Source of the DNA: Alphaproteobacteria bacterium
Lineage (GTDB): Bacteria; Pseudomonadota; Alphaproteobacteria; DSM-16000; Inquilinaceae
NCBI GenBank assembly: GCA_028281925.1
Contig: JANQIX010000029.1
Coordinates: 18,303 to 82,302 of the forward strand
Direction of reading: 5' to 3'
Length of the DNA: 64,000 bases
This document shows positions 17,526 to 26,252 of this stretch, one piece after another. Position numbers and translations under genes: made by a program. The notes under the pieces were generated by a model. It was not told the origin of the DNA. It searched no databases and saw only the letters and a program-made list of their open reading frames with translations. Numbering within the stretch: the stretch's first letter is position 1; the number at the start of each line of letters is the position of its first letter.

Positions 17526-18611
17526 ATGACGGCAGTCGCCGAAACGGCGCGGCCTCGGGCAGATGCGGATGCGCGGGTGACCGCGGTATGGCTGCTGACG
17601 GTAGCGGCCATGGTGTTCGCCATGACCGTGATCGGCGCGATCACGCGCCTCACGGAAAGCGGCCTGTCGATGGTTGAATGGCGGCCGCTGATCGGTGCGA
17701 TCCCGCCGCTCAGCGACGCGGAATGGCAGCGCGTCTTCGACCTCTATCGCGAGACGCCGGAGTACCGGCTGCGCAACGCCGGGATGGGCCTGGAGGCCTT
17801 CAAGACCATCTTTTTCTGGGAGTGGTTTCACAGGCTTTGGGGCCGCCTGATCGGTGTGGCCTATGCCCTGCCGCTGGTCTGGCTGTGGGTTGCCGGGCGC
17901 ATCCCGCCGCAAGTGCGATGGCACTTGGTCGGCCTCTTCATCCTAGGCGGGCTGCAGGGGCTGATGGGCTGGTACATGGTGCTGAGTGGCCTGGTCGACC
18001 GGCCGTCGGTCAGCCACTATCGCCTGGCCGCCCATCTAGGGCTGGCGATCCTGATCTATGGTCTGCTGATCTGGACGGCCCTCGGGCTTCTGATGCGCGA
18101 CCGCGGCCCTGCCGCGTCGGCTGGAGTGCGCCGGATCGGCTGGATCGCGTTCACGCTCGTAATCGTCACGGTGTTCTGGGGCGCGCTGGTTGCCGGGCTC
18201 GATGCCGGCATCGGCTTCAACACTTGGCCCTTGATGGCGGGCGATCTGCTGCCGCCGGAAGCGCTGATCGTCGAGCCGCCCTTCGTGACCGGCAATAACC
18301 CCGTCGCGATGTGGCTTCTGCCGTTCGAGAACCACGCCATGGTGCAGTTCGTCCATCGCTGGCTGGCCATCGTTGCTGCGCTGGCCGTGCTGGCGTTCTG
18401 GTGGCGTGTGCGCAGGTCCGGCATCCGCGGGCTGGGACTGGCGACGGCCGACGCTATGGCTGTTACGGTCGTGATTCAGGTGGCTCTCGGCATCGCCACC
18501 CTTCTGACCTTTGTCGCGATACCGCTGGCCGCGGCCCATCAAGCCGGCGCGCTGATCCTGATCGCCCTCATGCTGATGCTGCTGTTCCGGGTCGGGACCC
18601 GCGGCGTGTAG
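17526..18611 (+). CDS. ctaA: haem A synthase (COX15/CtaA family)
   Basis: A 361-residue inner-membrane protein with about eight transmembrane helices, converting haem O to haem A for cytochrome c oxidase. The family's ITRLTESGLSMVEWRP and FFWEWFHRLWGR motifs are present, and haem-ligand histidines lie in HYRLAAHLG, MVQFVHRWLAI and AAAHQAGA. GGAAG five bases before the ATG at 17526 decides this start over the ATG at 17514. It is convergent with petC, with only 34 bases between the genes. Function agrees with SURF1 at the left edge. Confidence 0.95.
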   Translation: MTAVAETARPRADADARVTAVWLLTVAAMVFAMTVIGAITRLTESGLSMVEWRPLIGAIPPLSDAEWQRVFDLYRETPEYRLRNAGMGLEAFKTIFFWEWFHRLWGRLIGVAYALPLVWLWVAGRIPPQVRWHLVGLFILGGLQGLMGWYMVLSGLVDRPSVSHYRLAAHLGLAILIYGLLIWTALGLLMRDRGPAASAGVRRIGWIAFTLVIVTVFWGALVAGLDAGIGFNTWPLMAGDLLPPEALIVEPPFVTGNNPVAMWLLPFENHAMVQFVHRWLAIVAALAVLAFWWRVRRSGIRGLGLATADAMAVTVVIQVALGIATLLTFVAIPLAAAHQAGALILIALMLMLLFRVGTRGV

Positions 18612-18645
18612 CTTCAGGCCCGACCGTCGGAACGCGTCGGCGGTG

Positions 18646-19422
18646 TCAGTGCACGTCGGCCCAGAGCTTGCGCTTCACTGCATACATCAGTGCGGTGAAG
18701 ACGATCAGGAACAGGATCACCTTCACGCCCATCTCTTTGCGCTCTTCCAGGCTAGGCTCGGCAGTGAACATCAGGAAATTGGTGACGTCGTACGCCTGCT
18801 GATGCACGGATGCTTCGGTACCGTCGGTGTACGGCACACCGTTCGGGAAGAGCAGGTTGGGCATCGCCACCTGATGACCGGGGTAGTACGTGTTCCAGGA
18901 CATTCCTGGCATCAACTCGGTACCATCGGGCGGATCGACATACCCGGTCAGGAAGGCATAGAGATAGTCGGGGCCGCCCGCGCGCGCCTTGGCCATCACC
19001 GACAGATCCGGTGGCAGAGCGCCGTTGTTGGCTAGGCGCGCCGACTCTTCGTTGGGGAAGGGGGCCACGAAACGGTCGGCCGGGATGCCAGGCCGCTGGA
19101 ACATCTCTCCGTTCTCGTCCGGCCCGTCGGTGATGCGGTACTCCGCCGCGATTGCCGCGACTTCGTCCTCGCTGAAACCGAGTTGCGCGAGGTTGCGGTA
19201 GGCTATCAGGTCCATCGAATGGCAGCTGGAGCAGACCTGTTTGTAGACGTGAAAGCCCCGCTGCGTGGCCGCCCGGTCGAAGGTGCCGAACAGGCCGTTG
19301 AAGCTCCAGTCGATGGCTGGCGGCTCCACCGCCTCGCCCGCAGCGTGAGCCGCGGCGCCAATGCCGATACCGCAAGCCAGAGCGAGCCCGGCCAGTGCAG
19401 AGCGTCTGAGGACGTTCACCAT
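18646..19422 (-). CDS. petC: cytochrome c1 of the bc1 complex
   Basis: A 258-residue membrane-anchored c-type cytochrome that takes electrons from the Rieske centre and passes them to soluble cytochrome c. A signal peptide occupies residues 1-27. The haem site is CSSCH at residues 64-68 and the distal methionine is in HQVAMPNLL. A C-terminal anchor helix (VILFLIVFTALMYAV) is present. It follows petB by four bases as the last gene of petABC. Confidence 0.96.
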   Translation of the reverse strand: MVNVLRRSALAGLALACGIGIGAAAHAAGEAVEPPAIDWSFNGLFGTFDRAATQRGFHVYKQVCSSCHSMDLIAYRNLAQLGFSEDEVAAIAAEYRITDGPDENGEMFQRPGIPADRFVAPFPNEESARLANNGALPPDLSVMAKARAGGPDYLYAFLTGYVDPPDGTELMPGMSWNTYYPGHQVAMPNLLFPNGVPYTDGTEASVHQQAYDVTNFLMFTAEPSLEERKEMGVKVILFLIVFTALMYAVKRKLWADVH

Positions 19423-19426
19423 GATC

Positions 19427-20701
19427 TTACGCCTTGTCCATCGGCTTGGCGGTTGCCCCCGCCGTTATGGCACCGCCGCCCCGGGGCAGTACCGGTTCGC
19501 TGATGCTCGTCGGTAGCGGCAGCGGCCGCTCAAGCTTGCCGAGAAGCGGCAGCAGGATCAGGAAGTGGGCGAAATAGTAGACCGTGCCCAGGCGTGACAG
19601 GACGACATAGATGCCTTCCGCCGGCTTGGCGCCACAGTAGCCCAGCATCAAGCAGACAAACACGAACACCCAGAAGAAGATCTTGTAGATCGGCCGGAAC
19701 CGGGCGCTACGCACCTTGGATGTGTCGAGCCAGGGCAGGATGAACAGCACCGCGATCGAGCCGAACATCAGCACCACGCCCAACAGCTTATCCGGCACGG
19801 CCCGCAGGATCGCGTAGAACGGCAGGAAGTACCATTCAGGCACGATATGCGCCGGCGTCACCAGAGGATCGGCGGGGATGTAGTTGTCCGGATGGCCCAG
19901 ATAGTTGGGCGCGAAGAACACGAACAGCGAGAAGAAGATCAGGAACACGCCAAGGCCGAAGGTGTCCTTGATCGTGTAGTAGGGATGGAAGGGCAGGGTG
20001 TCCTGCGGGCCCTTGGGGTCGATGCCCAGCGGGTTGTTCGACCCGGTGATGTGCAGCGCGGCCACATGCAGGAAGACCACGCCGATGATCACGAATGGCA
20101 GCAGGTAGTGCAGGGAGAAGAACCGGTTCAGTGTCGGGTTATCGACGGAGAACCCGCCCCACAGCCACATCACGATCTGGTCGCCGAACACCGGCACGGC
20201 AGAGAACAGGTTGGTGATGACAGTGGCACCCCAGAAGCTCATCTGGCCCCAGGGAAGCACATAGCCCATGAAGGCCGTCGCCATCATCAGGAACAGGATG
20301 ATGACGCCGAGGATCCACAGCAGTTCCCGCGGCTGCTTGTATGACCCGTAATAGAGCCCGCGGAAGATGTGGATATAGACGACGATGAAGAACATCGATG
20401 CGCCGTTCATATGAAGGTAGCGCATCAGCCAGCCGTAATTGACGTCGCGCATGATCCGCTCGACGCTGTCGAAGGCATAGTCGACATGGGCCGTGTAATG
20501 CATCGACAGGAAGATGCCGGTCACGATCATGACCATCAGCACAACCATCGCCAATGCGCCGAAGTTCCAGAAGTAATTGAAGTTCCGCGGCGTCGGATAG
20601 GCCGCGTACTCTTTATGCATCAGCGTGAATAAGGGCAGTCGCTGGTCCATCCAGCGGATAACGGGATTCTTGAAACTGCTGTTGGCAAGGCCGTGGCCCA
20701 T
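19427..20701 (-). CDS. petB: cytochrome b of the bc1 complex
   Basis: A 424-residue polytopic protein carrying the low- and high-potential b haems and both quinone sites. Conserved signatures include [34 protein letters not shown], the PEWYF motif of the Qo site ([16 protein letters not shown]) and eight strongly hydrophobic segments. The start at 20701 has AGGAGAG seven bases upstream; the open frame above it is antisense-like read-through and not part of the protein. It sits between petA and petC. Confidence 0.96.
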   Translation of the reverse strand: MGHGLANSSFKNPVIRWMDQRLPLFTLMHKEYAAYPTPRNFNYFWNFGALAMVVLMVMIVTGIFLSMHYTAHVDYAFDSVERIMRDVNYGWLMRYLHMNGASMFFIVVYIHIFRGLYYGSYKQPRELLWILGVIILFLMMATAFMGYVLPWGQMSFWGATVITNLFSAVPVFGDQIVMWLWGGFSVDNPTLNRFFSLHYLLPFVIIGVVFLHVAALHITGSNNPLGIDPKGPQDTLPFHPYYTIKDTFGLGVFLIFFSLFVFFAPNYLGHPDNYIPADPLVTPAHIVPEWYFLPFYAILRAVPDKLLGVVLMFGSIAVLFILPWLDTSKVRSARFRPIYKIFFWVFVFVCLMLGYCGAKPAEGIYVVLSRLGTVYYFAHFLILLPLLGKLERPLPLPTSISEPVLPRGGGAITAGATAKPMDKA

Positions 20702-20733
20702 GGGAACTCTCCTGCCGCGGGTCTTCTGGCGGC

Positions 20734-21291
20734 TCAGCCGATACGGATCTGCGTATCGCTCAGGAATTCGTACTCCGGCACAGGAAGGTTGAGAGGTGCC
20801 GGCCCTTTGCGGATGCGCCCCGACGTGTCGTAGTGGGAGCCGTGGCAGGGGCAGAACCAGCCGCCGTACTCGCCTCGCTGGTCGGTCGGCTTCTGCCCCA
20901 GCGGGATGCAGCCGAGATGCGTGCAGACCCCGACCACGATCAGCCATTCAGGGTTGATCACCCGGGCGTCGTCCGGCTCGGGGTCGATCATGTCACCTTC
21001 GGGGGCTTCTTCCGCCGCCTGCACCTCGCCGGCCGTACGATGCCGCACGAACACGGGCTTGCCCCGCCATGACACGGTGATCGACTGGCCCACCGCGATG
21101 GGCGACAGGTCGACATCGATCGACGACAATGCCAGCGTGTCCGCCGCCGGGTTCATGCTGTCGATGAAGGGCCAAGCGAATGCCGCGGTCCCGACGGCGC
21201 CAACGGCCGCCGTTGTGAGGTAAAGGAAATCACGGCGCGTCGTGCCATTTCCTTCGCTGTCCTGCCCGTCGGGGTGGGTGATGTCCGCCAT
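20734..21291 (-). CDS. petA: Rieske iron-sulfur subunit of the bc1 complex
   Basis: A 185-residue protein with a Tat-type signal anchor ([18 protein letters not shown], residues 17-34) and the two Rieske boxes CTHLGC (C123, H125, C128) and CPCHGSHYD (C147, C149, H150). It shuttles electrons from ubiquinol to cytochrome c1. The ATG at 21291 is chosen because the Tat signal follows directly. It is the first gene of petABC; the promoter should lie in the 249 bases shared with trmL. Confidence 0.97.
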   Translation of the reverse strand: MADITHPDGQDSEGNGTTRRDFLYLTTAAVGAVGTAAFAWPFIDSMNPAADTLALSSIDVDLSPIAVGQSITVSWRGKPVFVRHRTAGEVQAAEEAPEGDMIDPEPDDARVINPEWLIVVGVCTHLGCIPLGQKPTDQRGEYGGWFCPCHGSHYDTSGRIRKGPAPLNLPVPEYEFLSDTQIRIG

Positions 21292-21466
21292 CGTGCACGT
21301 TCCATTTTTCTTCGTACTTGGGCCAAGAGTATGCGCCCGGAACGGCGCCGGTGAAGCCATGCGCGGCAATGGGACGCGCAATCATGCTGCTGACCGATTG
21401 AGACGCTAAGGCTCGCCTTCGACGTTCCCACCCCCAGCGTATAGCGCCCGACCGGCCATCTTGCAA

Positions 21467-21480
21467 TTGCACAATATCAA
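21467..21480. promoter_or_regulatory. FNR/FixK-like half-conserved box between petA and trmL-hemF
   Basis: TTGCACAATATCAA matches the FNR/FixK consensus TTGAT-N4-ATCAA at eight of ten fixed positions, with a perfect right half and two changes in the left. It lies 60 bases before the trmL start and about 175 bases before petA, in the most AT-rich part of the gap. HemF and bc1 are common targets of oxygen-responsive regulators. The match is imperfect, so this is only a candidate. Confidence 0.3.
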
Positions 21481-21540
21481 TGCGGATATAGGAAATCGGC
21501 AGCTTTCGGCGACAATAGGTCTCGAAGATCGCGGTCAGCC

Positions 21541-22002
21541 ATGCATCTTGTCCTCTTCGAACCCGACATTCCGCAGAACACAGGTGCGGCCATGCGCCTG
21601 GCCGCGTGCCTCGGTGTGACCTTGGACATTGTCGAGCCCTGTGGGTTTCTCTTGGACGACCGCAGGCTGCGCCGCGTGGTGATGGATTATGCCGAGGGCC
21701 TTGACTGGGCACGGCACGCGAGCTGGGACAGCTATCTGAGCATCATCGGGGATGCGCGCTTGGTCCTGCTGACAACTGCGGCCCATCAAAGTTACATAGA
21801 CTTCGCGTTTGCGCCGGGCGACCGTCTGATCGTCGGTCGGGAGAGCGGTGGTGTACCGCAGGCCGTGCATGATGCGGCCCATGCGCGCATGCGCGTCCCC
21901 ATGCGCCCCGGCGCCCGCTCGCTGAACGTCGTCGCCGCCGCAGCCATGGTGCTAGGCGAAGCACTGCGCCAGACGGGCGGGCTGCCCCCGGGAACGGAGT
22001 GA
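21541..22002 (+). CDS. trmL: tRNA (cytidine(34)-2'-O)-methyltransferase
   Basis: A 153-residue SPOUT-class methyltransferase that modifies the wobble base of leucine tRNAs. The N-terminus (MHLVLFEPDIPQNTGAAMRL) and the knot region (LIVGRESGGVP, then RSLNVVAAAAMVLGEALRQ) are diagnostic. Length is that of the family. The hemF start is six bases beyond the stop, so the two are co-transcribed; this trmL-hemF pairing next to petABC recurs in alphaproteobacteria to my knowledge. Confidence 0.95.
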   Translation: MHLVLFEPDIPQNTGAAMRLAACLGVTLDIVEPCGFLLDDRRLRRVVMDYAEGLDWARHASWDSYLSIIGDARLVLLTTAAHQSYIDFAFAPGDRLIVGRESGGVPQAVHDAAHARMRVPMRPGARSLNVVAAAAMVLGEALRQTGGLPPGTE

Positions 22003-22008
22003 GCGGAC

Positions 22009-22863
22009 ATGCCGATAATGCCCGATGAAGAGCAGAAACAGCGCGCTGTGGACTGGTTCACCACCCTTAGAGATCGCATCTGTGCGGCCTTTGAAGCGGT
22101 AGAGGCAGACCATACCGGGCCGCTGTCGGATCGGCCGGCCGGGTCGTTCCAGCGCAGCCCATGGCAGCGGCCGGGCGGTGGCGGCGGTGTCATGTCGCTG
22201 ATGCGGGGTCGGGTATTCGAGAAGGTTGGCGTCAACGTGTCGACCGTGCACGGCACTTTTGCTGAAGAGTTCCGCGGGCAGATCCCCGGAACTGAGGGTT
22301 CCGGCACCTTCTGGGCCAGCGGCATCAGCCTGGTGGCCCATATGCAGAGCCCGCACGTACCCGCCGTTCACATGAACACCCGCATGATCGTAACGCAAAA
22401 GGGCTGGTTCGGCGGGGGCACCGATCTGACGCCCATGCGGCCCGACACAGACGACACGGACCATTTCCATGAGGTGCTGAAGTCGGTCTGTGATCAACAC
22501 GACCCTGGCTACTATCCGCGGTTCAAGGCGTGGTGTGACGACTACTTTTTCCTGAAGCACCGGGACGAACCAAGGGGCATCGGCGGCATCTTCTTCGACA
22601 GTCTGGATTCGGGGGATTGGGAGGCGGACTTCGCCTTCGTGCGTGACGTCGGTGCGGGGTTTCTGGACGCCTACCTGCCGGTCCTGTCGCGCCACCAGGA
22701 TCGGCCGTGGACCGAAGCCGACCGGTCGTACCAGCTGCAGCGCAGGGGACGCTATGTGGAGTTCAACCTGCTATACGATCGGGGCACGACCTTCGGCCTG
22801 AAGACCGGCGGCAATGTCGAAGCGATCCTGATGTCTCTGCCGCCCATGGTCAGTTGGCCCTAA
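22009..22863 (+). CDS. hemF: oxygen-dependent coproporphyrinogen III oxidase
   Basis: A 284-residue cytosolic enzyme that uses O2 to decarboxylate two propionates of coproporphyrinogen III in haem synthesis. Signatures include [40 protein letters not shown] and [18 protein letters not shown]. The C-terminus ([12 protein letters not shown]) ends where alphaproteobacterial HemF proteins usually end, so it is not truncated. It follows trmL by six bases with CGGAG as ribosome site. Confidence 0.96.
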   Translation: MPIMPDEEQKQRAVDWFTTLRDRICAAFEAVEADHTGPLSDRPAGSFQRSPWQRPGGGGGVMSLMRGRVFEKVGVNVSTVHGTFAEEFRGQIPGTEGSGTFWASGISLVAHMQSPHVPAVHMNTRMIVTQKGWFGGGTDLTPMRPDTDDTDHFHEVLKSVCDQHDPGYYPRFKAWCDDYFFLKHRDEPRGIGGIFFDSLDSGDWEADFAFVRDVGAGFLDAYLPVLSRHQDRPWTEADRSYQLQRRGRYVEFNLLYDRGTTFGLKTGGNVEAILMSLPPMVSWP

Positions 22864-22928
22864 TCGCGCCATATTGACATCGCATCGCCGCTGCGACGTT
22901 CGCCCGCACCAACACGGAGACCGGTTCC

Positions 22929-23468
22929 ATGATGCGATCGATCCGCCTTGCCATCCTGGCGCTACTTCTCGCCACAGGTCCAGCGGCGGCCCAGGACCGA
23001 CTGCCGCTCGAGGCGTTCGTCGGCACCTGGAGCGGCACCGGCATCGCTGAGGATGACGACAGCCTGTTCTTCGCCGTGACGGCGCGCGACTTGGATATCG
23101 TCATCCGGCCCGAGGGCGACGGTTTCCGCATTGACTGGACGACACTGATCCGCAGCGGCGGCGATCCCGCCAATCCCGATGTGCGGCGCCGGTCGGCCTC
23201 GCTGGTTCTCCAGCCCGCGGGGCGGCCCGGCCTTTACCGGGCGCCCGAATCCGGCGATCCGTTGCAGGGTGGAACCATGAGTTGGGCGCGGATCCATGGC
23301 AACACGCTCAGCCTCTATCAGCTCGTGCTCAACGAGGAAGGCGGATACGAGCTGACCAACTATGATCGCACACTGACCGATCTCGGCATGGAATCGGTGT
23401 TTCAGCGCATCCGCGACGGCGAGGTCGTTCGGGTGGTGCGCGGTCGTCTGGTGAAGACCGGATCGTAG
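22929..23468 (+). CDS. hypothetical exported protein, lipocalin-like
   Basis: A 179-residue protein with a clear signal peptide (residues 1-22, ending AAAQD). The mature part begins LPLEAFVGTWSGTGI; the FVGTWxG pattern and alternating short strands suggest a lipocalin-like barrel, but I cannot name a family. GGAGA lies upstream of the ATG. It is separated from hemF by 65 bases and convergent with the CCA-adding enzyme gene. No cysteine or metal motif stands out. Confidence 0.75.
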   Translation: MMRSIRLAILALLLATGPAAAQDRLPLEAFVGTWSGTGIAEDDDSLFFAVTARDLDIVIRPEGDGFRIDWTTLIRSGGDPANPDVRRRSASLVLQPAGRPGLYRAPESGDPLQGGTMSWARIHGNTLSLYQLVLNEEGGYELTNYDRTLTDLGMESVFQRIRDGEVVRVVRGRLVKTGS

Positions 23469-23485
23469 CGCCACGGCGGCAACGG

Positions 23486-24742
23486 CTACGGATCGCCGAT
23501 ACCGGCCTCGGCGATCCGGCGTTTCAACTCCGCCAGGCAGGCTTCGCGTCCGGCGACGAAGCCGCCAGCGACCCACCAGGTTTCCACCTCCGCAAGAAGT
23601 TCGCCGACGCGCGGACCCTGCGGCACGCCCAATGCCACGGCATCGCCGCCAGAAATCGGCAACTGCGGAACCGGCCATCCCTCCAGTCCGTGTCGCAACG
23701 ACAGAGGATCGCCCGTGTTCCGGCCGTCCGCCGCTGCCAGCAGCATCCGGTCGCGGATGTCCGCCAGGCCCGATTCTCCGCGACCGGTCGCGTAGACAAG
23801 ACGGCGTGCCCCCGGCAGATCGATAGGCAGTGAGGCCGGCCGGGCGAAGTCGGCAATCGAGAGCAGTCGAGCGCGATCCGCATTCGAGAGCTTCAGCCGG
23901 GTCGCGAGGTTCGCCAGCAAATCGGTATCGTGCACCAGGGCCGCCAGCCGCCGGATCGGGTCGGGGCGTTCTTCCAAGGCAATCAGCCGGCCCAGACGGT
24001 CCGTCCGTCCGTCCTCGCCCAGAATGCGGTTTGCAACGCCGGCGTCGGCCATCAGCTGCCAGGCCGGCACGGGATCCGGCGCGGCGAGGAGCTTCAGCGT
24101 CTCGTCGCGCACCCGCTCTGCGGAAAGTCGGCCGAGATGTTCGGCCTCGATCCGGCAAGCGGACATTGCTGCGGCATCCGGCGGCGGGCGGCCGTAGTGT
24201 GCGTGAAAGCGGAAGAAGCGCAGAATGCGCAGGCGATCTTCGACGATCCGGTCATGCGCCGAACCGACGAACCGCACGCGCCCGGCCATCAGGTCAGCGA
24301 CGCCGCCGAAATAGTCGTAGACGGTCCCATCCGGCGTGGCCGACAGGGCGTTCATCGTGAAGTCGCGGCGGGCGGCGTCGGCGCGCCAGTCCTCGGTGAA
24401 GGCCACCACGGCGTGGCGGCCGTCTGTTTCCACATCGACCCTGAGCGTGGTGATCTCAAACGGCCGTTTGTCGACGACGGCGGTGACCGTCCCGTGCGCT
24501 ACCCCGGTGGGTACGACCTTGATGCCCGCGCCGGTCAGAAGCGCGATGATGGTGTCGGGTTCCAGCGGCGTCGCCAGGTCCACGTCCTTGGACGGCCGCC
24601 CGACTAGCGTGTCCCGCACGCAGCCGCCGACAAACCGGATTTCGGCACTGGCCTCGGCGAAGAGTCCGAGAATCTTGTTGAGCTCCGGGGATCGACGCCA
24701 GGGGGCCTGAGGCAGCCTGGTCCGGCCTTCAGTCGCCGACAT
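23486..24742 (-). CDS. CCA tRNA nucleotidyltransferase
   Basis: A 418-residue class II nucleotidyltransferase that adds or repairs the 3' CCA of tRNAs. The GGCVRD motif (residues 39-44) and the catalytic DVD pair (residues 53-55, SKDVDLATPL) lie in the head domain, with RRDFTMNALS and RILRFFRFHAHYG following. The C-terminal region lacks an obvious HD motif. It is the last gene of a minus-strand run DUF1285, Nudix, DUF6111, CCA enzyme. Confidence 0.94.
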   Translation of the reverse strand: MSATEGRTRLPQAPWRRSPELNKILGLFAEASAEIRFVGGCVRDTLVGRPSKDVDLATPLEPDTIIALLTGAGIKVVPTGVAHGTVTAVVDKRPFEITTLRVDVETDGRHAVVAFTEDWRADAARRDFTMNALSATPDGTVYDYFGGVADLMAGRVRFVGSAHDRIVEDRLRILRFFRFHAHYGRPPPDAAAMSACRIEAEHLGRLSAERVRDETLKLLAAPDPVPAWQLMADAGVANRILGEDGRTDRLGRLIALEERPDPIRRLAALVHDTDLLANLATRLKLSNADRARLLSIADFARPASLPIDLPGARRLVYATGRGESGLADIRDRMLLAAADGRNTGDPLSLRHGLEGWPVPQLPISGGDAVALGVPQGPRVGELLAEVETWWVAGGFVAGREACLAELKRRIAEAGIGDP

Positions 24743-24754
24743 ACCGCCGCCCCA

Positions 24755-25030
24755 TCAGTCGGCGGTGGGCGTGTGTGTCCCGGGAACGATCTCGCCGTTC
24801 TCGATGCGCGGCGGCTGGTAGGTCCCGCCGGCCGGATCACCCATCAACGCCCATGCGCCAAGGGACGCTGCCGCAAGACCCACACCGCCCAGCGACAACC
24901 AGTGCCACGGCGCACGCGCAAGCTGTCCGGCCAATCCAACGTCGCTGCGCCGGGTCTGCAGCCAGACATAGGCCAAGTAGGCGAGCGTCGGCAGCGCAAC
25001 CAGCAGGACGATGAGCAGCGGCTTCAGCAT
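24755..25030 (-). CDS. DUF6111 family small membrane protein
   Basis: A 91-residue protein with two hydrophobic helices (LKPLLIVLLVALPTLAYLAY and WLSLGGVGLAAASLGAWALM) and a polar tail. It matches in layout the DUF6111 proteins found before the CCA enzyme gene in alphaproteobacteria. Its ATG overlaps the end of the Nudix gene by seven bases, and the CCA enzyme starts 12 bases after its stop. Function unknown. Confidence 0.85.
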   Translation of the reverse strand: MLKPLLIVLLVALPTLAYLAYVWLQTRRSDVGLAGQLARAPWHWLSLGGVGLAAASLGAWALMGDPAGGTYQPPRIENGEIVPGTHTPTAD

Positions 25031-25641
25031 GGGGTCAGCAGCACCTCCCGAAGATTGACGAGCATGCCGGCCGTCGCCCCCCAGATGTACCGGTCGTAAT
25101 AGGGGAAAGCGTAGAACTGGCGCTGTGCTCCGGCAACCTTGACGGAGTCGATGACGGGATTGGCGTCATCCAGAATGAACGTCAGCGGCACCTCGAAGAC
25201 TTCGGCCACTTCCTTGGGGTCGGGGGTCAAGCCCAGCGGCGGCCGCAAGAGCCCGGCATAGGGTTCGACGATGAAACCGGTCCGCGTGATATAGGTATCC
25301 AACCGCCCGATGACGGTAACGCGATCGGGCTCGATGCCGATCTCTTCATGGGTTTCCCGCAACGCTGTATCGACGCCATCGGCGTCCTGTGGTTCGCGGC
25401 CACCGCCCGGGAAGCTGATCTGGCCAGCGTGGCTCGCCAGGTGAGCTGTGCGCTGGGTGAAGAGGATGGTCAACCCCTCCGGCCGGTCGACGAACGGTAC
25501 CAGCACAGCCGCCGATCGGAACGGCCTGTATGGTGCCATGTCCCGGTTCAGGTCCTGATCGCCGCGCTCGCGCGCATCGTAGGCGTAGCGTTCGAGGCGC
25601 CGGGTCAATTCGCCGCGATCGATCGGCGCCATGGCGGGCAT
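25024..25641 (-). CDS. Nudix hydrolase, CoA pyrophosphatase (NudL/YeaB type)
   Basis: A 205-residue Nudix enzyme that probably cleaves coenzyme A and its thioesters to 3'-phospho-AMP and phosphopantetheine. The Nudix box is GGREPQDADGVDTALRETHEEIG with D at the first acidic site as in CoA-type members, preceded by LTILFTQRTAHLASHAGQISFP, the CoA-specific motif. The start is uncertain: ATGs at 25716, 25641 and 25632 all lie inside the DUF1285 gene. I chose 25641, where homology seems to begin. Confidence 0.9.
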   Translation of the reverse strand: MPAMAPIDRGELTRRLERYAYDARERGDQDLNRDMAPYRPFRSAAVLVPFVDRPEGLTILFTQRTAHLASHAGQISFPGGGREPQDADGVDTALRETHEEIGIEPDRVTVIGRLDTYITRTGFIVEPYAGLLRPPLGLTPDPKEVAEVFEVPLTFILDDANPVIDSVKVAGAQRQFYAFPYYDRYIWGATAGMLVNLREVLLTPC

Positions 25642-26201
25642 TGCGTCGCTGCTGCCTGGGGCTGGGTCGGCTCCGTCGGGCTCTGGTCCATGGCAAAGAA
25701 GGTCTGCTGACTCCATATCCCCAGACGTCCCTCGTGTTCGACCGCAAGATCGGCCAGTTGATAATAGACCGACCGCACGATCAGTGCCTCCAGCCCCGAC
25801 ACGATCAAGATATAGGGGCTGGGCTCTCCGGTGCCAGGGTCGAACGCGACGCGGATCGGGTGCTCTGGCCCTGCCGTTATCTCGCGGTCGAGATTCGTAC
25901 GGAATATAAGCGTTTGCGAGGATCCGCTGCCCGCCGCGGTCACGGCAACGGCGGTGAACGGAGCATCGTCCACCTCGATTCGGCCGCGTTCCGCGGGCGT
26001 GATCAGCCAATAGCCGCCCGAATCATCGCGCCGCAACACGCTTGCGAACAGCTTGACCAAAGCAGTCCGATTGATCGGCGATCCCCGGTAGTACCAAGTG
26101 CCGTCCCGGGCTATGCGGATGTCGTAACTGCGGTCGCTGGTACCGGCTGCCCCAGCGGCAGAATCGTCGCGGACCCGCTCCCGACTTCCGAATTTCGCCA
26201 T
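25605..26201 (-). CDS. DUF1285 domain-containing protein
   Basis: A 198-residue protein of the DUF1285 family. Family features are SYDIRIARDGTWYYRGSPI near the N-terminus and LYWLI-like GGYWLITPAERGRIEVDDAPF in the middle, then GLEALIVRSVYYQLADLAV. The domain ends near residue 170; the remaining Pro/Gln/Ala-rich tail overlaps the Nudix gene start by roughly 37 to 110 bases, depending on which start is used. It is divergent from moxR with 51 bases between. Function unknown, but the order DUF1285-Nudix-CCA enzyme divergent from moxR is a recurring arrangement. Confidence 0.88.
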   Translation of the reverse strand: MAKFGSRERVRDDSAAGAAGTSDRSYDIRIARDGTWYYRGSPINRTALVKLFASVLRRDDSGGYWLITPAERGRIEVDDAPFTAVAVTAAGSGSSQTLIFRTNLDREITAGPEHPIRVAFDPGTGEPSPYILIVSGLEALIVRSVYYQLADLAVEHEGRLGIWSQQTFFAMDQSPTEPTQPQAAATQCPPWRRSIAAN

Positions 26202-26252
26202 AGTCTCTTATGTAACTCGACCTTCAAGCAAAGACCAGCGGAGCGCCGATAG

